In this document: piece by piece, positions 40,107 through 64,000 of the stretch
How the letters are laid out: every line of letters starts with the position of its first letter
How positions within the stretch are numbered: the first letter of the stretch is position 1
NCBI GenBank assembly: GCA_947561715.1
Contig: OX387200.1
Coordinates: 13,456,501-13,520,500, forward strand
DNA from: Ascidia mentula
Lineage: Eukaryota > Chordata > Ascidiacea > Phlebobranchia > Ascidiidae
Direction of reading: 5' to 3'
Length of the DNA: 64,000 nucleotides
The notes under the pieces: model-generated
Database searches by the model: none
What the model was told of the DNA's origin: nothing
What the model saw: only the letters and a program-made list of their open reading frames with translations
Program-made: the position numbers and the translations under genes

Positions 40107-42075
40107 ATGGTGGTTCGACACTTTATCTTCTTAACAATCTGTGTTTGTCTGATATGGAATGTCATTCACGCACAAACAACCTCAAACACAGGTACGTTTT
40201 ATACAGATTATAGTTGCACGATGTGTACACGTGTAGTATTGTATACACACAAGTGGCTTGCTTTGTTTTTGTTGGCATGTATGTAAGTACAACAAAGGGG
40301 CTCGCTGCCAGTGACGTCAAGTATTTCCGCATAGGCAGAACCAACGTGTGCCAGAACGGCGGGGTTTGCAAAACCAATGACACCAATCCTTGTCCGGCCT
40401 GCAAGTGCCCATTTGGATTTACTGGCCTACTGTGCGAAAACGCTTTGACAATGGTGGTTGGTGAAGCTTTCTTTACAAAGACTGTAAATGCCAGTTATCA
40501 ACCGAACAATGTTACTGCTTTGGAACAACTGGTAGGCCACTTGTTTCTGGTTGTTCACAATACTCGTAAAATGTGTGGAAAATTATAGTAGGAATCGTAT
40601 ATAAATATGATTTTTCAATCATTTTTTTAAAATGACAGGTTTTGAATGTGGTTGCACAGACTACCACCAACACTTCTGTGACGGTAACAATCAGTGGAAC
40701 AGTGAATGTTGCTGCGAAACTGGCAATGAGTTTCGACCGTCCCCATTCATGGCTTAACTACACGAGCTTACTTCCCCTTCAACAGCAAATCGAAGGAACA
40801 TTAAGGGCTCCAAATTCCCTTCAAGCTATCTTTGGTGGGGGTGGAGTAGCATCTTACGTAAGAATGAATTTGGGTAAGGGAAGTTCAAAACCTCAAAAGT
40901 GAGGAAATATTAATGCAGAATACCAACAAACGTCATGTTCTCATAATTAATCTTTTTTATTTTCACTTTAGATGTACAAGAATGTCTTTCCAATTGGGAT
41001 AACTGCAATCAAAACGCACAATGCATAAATCTCGCAAACGGGTTTAAATGTATATGTGACAGAGGATTCAGTGGTGATGGAATTACCTGTACAGGTAAAA
41101 GAATTTCCTAAACGTTGATTAACACGTCATCTGTGTGACTTGGGCAACTGCATATCAGTCGTGTGAATCATATGCAATTGATAGATCTTGTCAAAGCATG
41201 CAGGAATTTTCTATAGTTATTCATATGAGATACAGTACTTAGTATTTTATTGTTGTTTATAGAAATATTGTGCAAACTAAGCAACGCACCAGAACTTCCG
41301 ACTTTTGCCACAAGAAAAGTAATTAGTCCCAACGGAACAGAGTTGAGGAATCCTCCGGCGATCTCTCGTTTTGGTACTTTGGTCGAATACACTTGCGCCA
41401 AGTAAGTGCAACACTGTAGCAGGGTTGTTTTCCCTGTGTTTTCTGCTTACATTAAACGACAGCAGATTAACAAAATTATGGTGACTTCCTTAACGAGGTG
41501 CGCTTATTATCTTGTTATGACGTCACATTGTGACTTAAGGTCGGGGCTCTTAAAGTAAAATGTAAATAAAACTATCAATAATATCCTTATTTGCAAAGTT
41601 ATTCGGCCGACGAAATCTACATTGGTAAATGAAGCCCACTGCATTAAATGAATTCGACACCCTTGCTATGAATTCAATAATTTTTGTAGACATTACACGT
41701 TGGCTGATGCTGTAACAAGTAGTACGAACCCGGATGTAATTGAGTGTGGGGGTTCCCCGAAGTTCTCGGCAACTAATTGGAGTGGAACAAATCTTACTTG
41801 CAACATTGGTAGGTCTTGGCCCGTATGAAAATGAAGCAGTTCAAATCCAGTCAAAATATATCTCTAGCGCAATTAATTTTTTCTATATGCTGTTTATAGA
41901 TACAAGTCTTAAGATCGCTATCATCTTGAGCGTAATCAGTTCGCTTATCATTATCATGGTGGTGGGGGCTTTTCTTGTGGAATATTGCGTGAGACGCGAA
42001 AAAATGGCGAAAGATCGGCGAAGGCTTAAAGAAGAAGACATTGGAGTGGACAACGATGTTTTCCATCAACCTTAA
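40107..42075 (+). CDS. Single-pass surface protein with two EGF modules and a Sushi/CCP module (7 exons, about 357 aa)
   Basis: Exons: 40107-40191, 40335-40531, 40639-40873, 40972-41094, 41263-41401, 41690-41808, 41900-42075; all phases agree, and most module borders fall at phase-1 introns as in shuffled extracellular domains. In order: signal peptide (MVVRHFIFLTICVCLIW...); EGF (CQNGGVCK...CKCPFGFTGLLC); an Asn-rich unit of about 110 aa with several N-glycosylation motifs and no Cys, perhaps SEA-like; a second EGF (CLSNWDNCNQNAQC...CICDRGFSGDGITC); a four-Cys Sushi module; a TM helix (IAIILSVISSLIIIMVVGAF); and a short cytoplasmic tail with RREKMAKDRRRLKEED. Such proteins act in cell adhesion, complement-like recognition or ligand binding (family knowledge). 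I cannot name an orthologue. An AATAAA lies at 42366-42371. Confidence 0.88.
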
Positions 42076-42720
42076 TAATTCCATATAGTTACACCATCTG
42101 ACATTTGCGCATATGACCGCACGAATTACTCTGCAATTTTTGATATTGTTCCAAGCCTTTGTTTTCTAGGTGACAAGGGCAATCACTGCGTGACCCCAGT
42201 TGAACTGTATTGCACTCAGGTTTAATAACCGCATACTTTAAATTTATTGTACATAAAAAGATAAATGAACAAATATTGCACTTTTGGTACTGATGCGGTA
42301 ATAAAACTGTTCCATATATTAAAGTGTAAGCATATATGCACAAAAATGATTCATTTTGCTAAAGAAATAAAAAAATTTGCTAGTCAAGGCAAAAATACTG
42401 TGATATATCTACAAAAATATTTTGGCCAAAAAATATATACAAGCACACAAAACTGCGTGACCCTTGGCACATCGCATCCTGTATATAAAGTTGTATATAC
42501 ATAAATTATTACGAGTTGAGGAAAAGAATGACTGAACATTCTGTGCAAACGAATCACTTGATGACCAGAACCGTCATTGCACGCACGTTGTCTACAGGTA
42601 ACACTATTTGTACAGAAACACTGTGCGTAAGCATGCGTGCGTAGAGCAGATTACAACATTCAATCATATATATATGCTTATCTATGCACCACAACAGTTA
42701 AACACATAGGCCAACGAAAA
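42076..42720. other. Convergent 3' region between the EGF/Sushi gene and the SLC17 gene
   Basis: It contains a polyadenylation-type AATAAA on the plus strand (42366-42371) and TTTATT at 42244-42249 as a minus-strand counterpart. These would make the two 3'UTRs overlap by about 100 bases. No coding exon is supported. Confidence 0.5.
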
Positions 42721-45004
42721 CTACACTTGCTCAGTTTTGAAAAATCCCTCGGTACTTTCGTCGTTGTCTGTTGGTGTGACGCTTGGCAAACTCTTGCCCT
42801 TTTTGTCTTCTGTCTCGTAAAAGTCCTTTTCCATACGAGCCCAATCTTGCACGTCAGTCTTGAGTGTTGCCAGGACAGCAAAGCCGCCAATAGCCGACAC
42901 GACCGCTCCGACGTAGAAAACTATTCTCCACGCTTCCTTGGGATCAGCAATCTTGAAAGAAAGCTTGTTAGATGCGCAAAGCACGGGTATGGACACGCAA
43001 TTTGTGCTAACTTACACTTCCAGTAACATATCCTGCCACTAGGGGAGATACTTGTCCAGAGAAGGTTGCAAAAGTGTTGGTAAAGGAGTACAGTATACCT
43101 GAGTAGCGAGGGGCAATTTCGATGTGGCAAACCTAAATTTAAACGATTTCTTTATAACATATAGTTATAACACGCAACAACAACTTTTACAACAACATAC
43201 TAAAACTTTTAATTACCTTAAAACCGGGAGTTGCAAATCCACTAAAACCAGCTGCCAATGAGACCATTGCAATGGCGACCACTGGCCTGCACCCCATGTA
43301 CCCAGCGACAATCAGAAATATAGTGGGCACAAATTGGGCTATGGACAAAATACAACATATTACGGTTTAAGTTATGGTTAGCTAGATAATGTGTCTCACC
43401 GATTACGATCAAAACCCTTCTCACATTCAGGGTTGACATCATTCTCCTTTGTCGAATGCTATCAGCTATCCAACCGGAGGCTGTAGTGAAAAACCACAAC
43501 GAAATGAACGGGATGGCAGCTACAGCACTGTTCTGTGAGACAAAACATAAGTCATAAGCCATACGGAAACGCAATGCAGTCCCTTAAAATTGTCTTACTG
43601 TTTTTATGTTGAATCCAAGAACTTGGTCAATGTAAGAAGGCAAGTTGGTAAGCAGATTGTATATCCCGTAGTTAGAACAGAAATGTCCAATGAATAAACC
43701 CCAAAATATGGGAGACGTAAAAATTCCCCTCCATGGAATTTCCAGAGTGGTGTCCTGAAAATAAAATCTGAGTAAACTTTGCTATTGACATCCTCAACCT
43801 ATATTAAAATGTATTTAAAGTTGGTAACCACGTACCTGTGTGTTTGTTCCAATGGATTGTTCAATGTATCTTCGCTCCTTCTCTGAGATGCGGGGATGCT
43901 TTGCTGGTGAATCGAAGGCAAAAATAGCCCAGAAGAAACACCAAATCATACCAGATATTCCTACGTCAAGATAAATGTGAAGAGATTATGTACTTTCAAA
44001 GTGGGCAAACCGGACGCGTACCTAAAACATAGAATACTGATGGCCATCCTCCGGCGAAACCGTGTCGGGCAAGATATCCAGATAGATTGTATGATATTGC
44101 CGTCCCGATATAAGTTCCTGTTAGAATTTAAAAAAAAATTAATTTACTGAAGTTCAATTAGTAACTTTTATTTAACCTGTCATGGCGATGGAAATTAAAC
44201 GAGATCTTGCGAGAGGAGGAGCCCACTTTCCCCACATACCGTGGTGAGATGGATACATTGGACCCTAAGCCAAAAAAACGGATAATTTCAACTTTGCGTG
44301 TTGAACATAAATTGTCCGAGCGCACGAACCTGACAAACTCCCAGAAGCACTCTGGTTGCCATCAAGGCCCAAGGACCCAAGCCCGCCATGATCGGTGTGA
44401 GGAGTGTTAACACTGACGACATAAAAACAGATCCTCCAAAAACTATCTTGCCGCCGAATCTATGCTCCATGAAGCCGCCGAGAATTTGCGTTGACCAATA
44501 TCCATAATAAAATGCCCCGAGAATCCAACCCCGTGTAGGGGCGTCCCATTCAAATGATGGACCACCAAACTCCTCTCTTTCATGCTAAAAATACGTTTAA
44601 CGGGTTGGTTACACTTTTCCATCTTTACAACGTGATACATGACATAGTTAACAATCTTTAAAACTAAGGTTTCTACTCACTTCACCCACAACGCTGCTAA
44701 CATTCATATCATCCGACGAGATGACTGCGTCTTTTTCATCAACGGGACAAGCGGCAATGGATCGGTTTTCATCCCTCATCATCTGCTTGGTATCGACCAT
44801 CGCAACCATAGCAACACTCAAGTTCGCCCGCATCATGTACTGATGCATCATTCCGAAGAAGAGCAGAGCAGTGAGAACGAAACGACACTCAATCCAATGT
44901 TCCAGGCGTTGAATACGCGACGAAGTTGTGGAAACTTGGCGATCCAACTTCGACGGGCGCCCCCCGTTGCCATTCGAAGGGATTCGATCACTCCTTCCAG
45001 TCAT
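42721..45004 (-). CDS. SLC17-family anion transporter, sialin-like (10 exons, about 548 aa)
   Basis: Exons: 45004-44681, 44584-44330, 44264-44177, 44117-44022, 43960-43836, 43754-43599, 43532-43400, 43338-43217, 43132-43016, 42951-42721; all phases agree. A cytoplasmic N-terminus leads into TM1 with the SLC17 signature [15 protein letters not shown] glycosylatable loop follows (NRS, NVSS), then [28 protein letters not shown] and [24 protein letters not shown] with the family Arg. Further helices hold [35 protein letters not shown] and [25 protein letters not shown]. The tail is acidic and hydrophilic. The major-facilitator fold with about 12 helices is clear. Relatives export sialic acid from lysosomes with protons (SLC17A5) or load vesicles with glutamate or nucleotides. 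Substrate cannot be read from sequence alone, and sialin-like is the best guess. Confidence 0.93.
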
Positions 45005-46756
45005 AGCGAAATTTTCAAATTATCTTAGGCCTATCGGCTAACAGGCAAGACAGACTTTTATATTACATTTGATGTTCTGAAAACAGAAAATTGCAATTCA
45101 AGTTAGTTGAAAATTGTCGGGTATTGAGTTTACTGTTTGTTTATTCCTAATAGGTATTGTACAACAATTAACCACATTTAGAAAATCACCACAAAACTTT
45201 ATACAGTCCAGCTTCGCACACAGAAAACATTTATAAACGTCTTCCAAACAATGTTGCAGTCCAATTTTCCCCCTCTCTCAAACAACCAGTAATTCGACAC
45301 CGACGATCTGACGGCCTACCTTGAGAGGAATGCTGGGACGCCAGGAGAAGCGAAAGTTTGTCGGTGCTTAAGCTGGAATCACCAGACATCCTCAACTGTT
45401 GATTGATTCACGCCGCAAGTGGCCTACGTCCTGCGGACATCCAATCCATATCACTCATTCCGTTTCTTCACATGTTGTGGCTGTGCGTAAGTATTCGCAA
45501 AAGCACCCTCTGCACCATGCAACCATTTTCGTGTTTTGCAAAAAGTTTTTGCATTCGGTGATCACATGTTTGTTTCATAATTTTGCTTTATAAATGGTTT
45601 AAGGCATACTACAATGCTTTAAATGAACGGTAACTCTATAATAACGTGTTGTGAATTATTTTAAAGAGATAAAAGTGCGAAGCTGTGTGGACTAAAACTT
45701 ATGATAGACGATAAACGGATTATTAGCAACTTGGAAATATCCTTTCTAATATCTTGTGGAGGAAAGAAATGTCCCAAAGTTTCCACACAAAAACTACAGG
45801 AAGTTTTGCAGGAAATTGATCTCGTTGGAATCATCTGTGTTGGAAAGTTCCTACATTTGATGTATTGGGAGGAAAATGATGGTTACAATTTTCTGATCCA
45901 TTGCAAAGGCATAAGCACAAATGTGCAAACTTACTTTATTGTTTGGCGCTGATAAAAATGATACATACATACATATATGCATTAATAACAATAATTGGAC
46001 TCTTCGAAACCACAGTTAGTTTCCTCAATTTCCTGAGAACCCTAAAACCGACCCTCTGTGCTGTTGAGTGGAAAGACCAGTCATAAAACAAACGCATCGC
46101 ACTCCGCAGGTATTTCGCAATGAGTCACCTTCATAGCACCCATAATAATCACTTCCCACAGCCTGTCGAGAAACCGTCTTCCGCTGCTGGATTTGGCAAG
46201 ATAAATTTCCCGAGGCAATCCTGTGATTGATCGAACTGTCAAGACGAAAATAAAACTAGTCAGGAAGATAACGTCGGATACCGAGCTACTCGTTACAAAT
46301 TAAAAGCAGACGCATTTCCATGTTATATTGCCCAATAGCTACAATATTGTTATTCTCATTCCTCCAATAGTTTTGGCTGAGGTAATGACCGGCAATTTTT
46401 GTCTTTGCACAATTTAAAAACCTGCGCTAAAACAATTTCTACGTGCTTCGAATTGTTGTTGTGCTCTAAATTATGAGCTTATGACATATTTTTATAATCT
46501 TGCATTAACAAATTAATGTGGTTTGTTCGTGGATATGTCATTCTTTTGAAATGTCATTTGTCCTCCAGTTTCGTATCTGTGTCTTCAGATAGTTTGAAAC
46601 ACTTGTCAAACATTTTACTTGAAAGCTTTATTTGTCCTGTTAAAATGGCATATACACGAGAAATACACGCGACCTTAATACAGATTCTGCAAATAACATT
46701 GCTTGAATTATAGTGTTGAAATGTCAAAATATGTGACATAGAGAATGAATTTATTC
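45005..46756. other. Intergenic between the SLC17 promoter and the 3' end of ABCC5-like A
   Basis: It contains the SLC17 upstream region and the ABCC 3'UTR. The frames at 45701-45952 and 45399-45593 lack splice or homology support. Nothing else was recognised. Confidence 0.5.
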
Positions 46757-54702
<7,946 letters not shown>

Positions 54703-56156
54703 TCTACCAAAAATATACTCTTCTCCCTTGTCTACCTTTCTACCCTTGTATCATAACGAATGTATACTGTGCGAAAATTACGAAAATTATATGCAAGCTT
54801 GTAGCGCGTGCAGCCGTCTCAGACTGGAATTATCTCGCGGATGGCGTGGTCGGCAGAATACGTGGCGGTTGCTACGCACAAATATACTAAAAAAGGTTTT
54901 GATTTAAATATGACTCATCGAAATGTGTGAGACTTCATGACGTATAGCAAGCAATGGGCGTTTTGATCGCAGAAAGTGATGCAGTTTAGTTATGCAGTCT
55001 TGTCGGCTAACTGACAACGGTCCAGCTGGCTAAATAGTCAGACTGAGACTATTCCACTTTGTTGTGACTTTACATTCTACGTTGAATCGTTAGTAACCAA
55101 ACTGGGTTCGAGTTATCGGAGACAAACGAAAGTAAAACTCACGATGGCCAAGCAACTGCCAAGGAACCAAAAGTGTGGACGGCTCTGTGTCACGAAACTC
55201 ATGTACAAATGTATCATCAACGTCACATTTGCAAATTGTTGTGCTGTGTTTCATAGTATCACGACTTGCTGGTATCACCCGTTTTTTTATTGACGTTGGA
55301 TAATAATCACGCTGTAAACCCAGTTCAACTCATCTACGAGAACGCGTTATTTGCTCATATGCATGGAAGACGATACAAGCCCGTCGACATATTTTGTAAA
55401 ACTTCCGTCACCTTTTTATGGTAGTCAAAATGCAATCCGAACTCATTTGACTTCGAGGCATTATTCTATATAAGCCACATACGTTTTGCAAAATATGGAT
55501 AGAGATTTGAGACACACGTGAGATACTTGACATATAAAGAGACTTAATAGAATTGTGACATTTCTACGCGCGGATTAGAACGCCTTTTTATTAGTCCTCG
55601 TGCGATTGTTAATCATGTATTAAACTGATAGATTGACTTTGGGTTTAATAGTAGCCTTTTATCAGGAGTCAGATTTACGTTCTCGTCAGGACTTGTGCGA
55701 TTTACACGTACACAAGCAAGGAGCCAATAATAAACAGTGAACCGCAGAAAATGGTGCGCACTGTTTCGAACTCCGTTGTAGTAAAAATTATTGGTTTCGC
55801 AGGTAAACTATTTTTTTTATTTGAAATTTTTTTGCTTTAATTTAGCTGAAACTGAACTTTGATTCATCCACACACATGACAGAAAAATGCACCACGTACG
55901 TGTGTGCCTTTCGGTTTCTATGTCGACAATGTTAGGAGATATATTACTTCACGTACCTACCTTAATGAACAATTTCCTTTAACTTGTTTTTAAAGATTGT
56001 GGACAAAAATAAACACTTAAAGTGGAATCAAACACATAAAGCTGAAATAGTTACAATTAAAATTATCAATAATAAAATTTGTTACATTTTATTTTAAATC
56101 ACACGCTTTAAGCAAAATTACAGCCAACGTTGCGATTTATCAGCACTTTGAACAAA
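54703..56156. other. Spacer between the two tandem ABCC5-like genes
   Basis: It holds the copy A promoter and the copy B 3'UTR. The minus frame at 55278-55090 has no supported splice partner. No repeated sequence flanking the duplication was recognised by eye. Confidence 0.5.
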
Positions 56157-63834
<7,678 letters not shown>

Positions 63835-64000
63835 CTGCAAAAACAAATTTATCTTGAAAATTGATTTTGTTATTGTTATTCCAATTGCTGAAAGGTGTTA
63901 TACTGATCTTTACTTGGATTGACGGATTCGCTCAATCAAATTACTTGTCCAAATATTTAATTTGGCAATGGTGCATTAACAATCACAATTTGAAATGAGT
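63835..64000. other. Window edge inside the first intron of ABCC5-like B
   Basis: AT-rich sequence upstream (on the minus strand) of the acceptor at 63835. No exon matching the copy A first exon (LKTLKPLRFT-type sequence) was found here, so the start of copy B lies outside the window. Confidence 0.6.

Noticed and set aside
42637..43026. 129-aa plus-strand frame
   Set aside because: It is antisense to the last SLC17 exons, which have clear homology; a shadow frame.
45701..45952. 83-aa plus-strand frame between SLC17 and ABCC5-like A
   Set aside because: It looks somewhat protein-like, but no acceptor/donor continuation or family resemblance was found.

Overview
This is a gene-dense piece of a eukaryotic nuclear genome, most likely from an ascidian tunicate such as Ciona or Phallusia. 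All gene models are split by short introns (mostly about 60-500 bases, GT-AG). Introns and intergenic DNA are AT-rich, and the gene set is animal (connexin, calsequestrin, MRP5-type ABC transporters). The species assignment is an inference from this style, not a database match. I rebuilt exon chains by hand from splice sites, reading-frame phase and protein resemblance. In most genes every exon junction keeps phase, which is strong internal support.

Layout, left to right: (1) 1464-6426 (+), a pleckstrin-homology (PH) plus coiled-coil protein of unknown family. (2) 8173-10245 (+), calsequestrin. (3) 10962-14422 (+), V-ATPase catalytic subunit A. (4) 18177-21412 (+), a connexin lacking only its first short exon. 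(5) 25518-26105 (+), an unrecognised small gene candidate. (6) 26538-26921 (+), a tiny ID-like helix-loop-helix protein. (7) 37361-28207 (-), a paralogue of gene 1 in opposite orientation. (8) 40107-42075 (+), a single-pass surface protein with EGF and Sushi modules. (9) 45004-42721 (-), an SLC17/sialin-type anion transporter. (10) 54702-46757 and (11) 63834-56157 (-), two tandem ABCC5/MRP5-like transporters; the second runs off the right edge and lacks its first exon.

Two duplications shape the window. The PH/coiled-coil pair is inverted, about 22 kb apart, with four unrelated or unplaced genes between the copies, and each copy has an intron the other lacks. The ABCC5-like pair is a head-to-tail tandem. 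The copies have diverged almost everywhere, yet a 185-base block inside the NBD2 exon differs at one silent base, which points to recent gene conversion. The left ABCC copy also carries an apparent one-base frameshift in its linker exon.

Calsequestrin (muscle calcium store), V-ATPase A (organelle acidification), SLC17 (proton- or gradient-coupled anion export) and the ABC exporters share membrane-transport themes. Nothing in the sequence shows they are co-regulated. Gaps between neighbouring genes exceed 400 bases, so there is no sign of tunicate-style operons. I saw no rRNA, tRNA, CRISPR or viral sequence. Repeats found are one roughly 420-base terminal-inverted-repeat element in an intron of the minus-strand PH gene and a pair of short tRNA-like dispersed repeats. 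The octamer TGACGTCA occurs about fifteen times, far more than base composition predicts.
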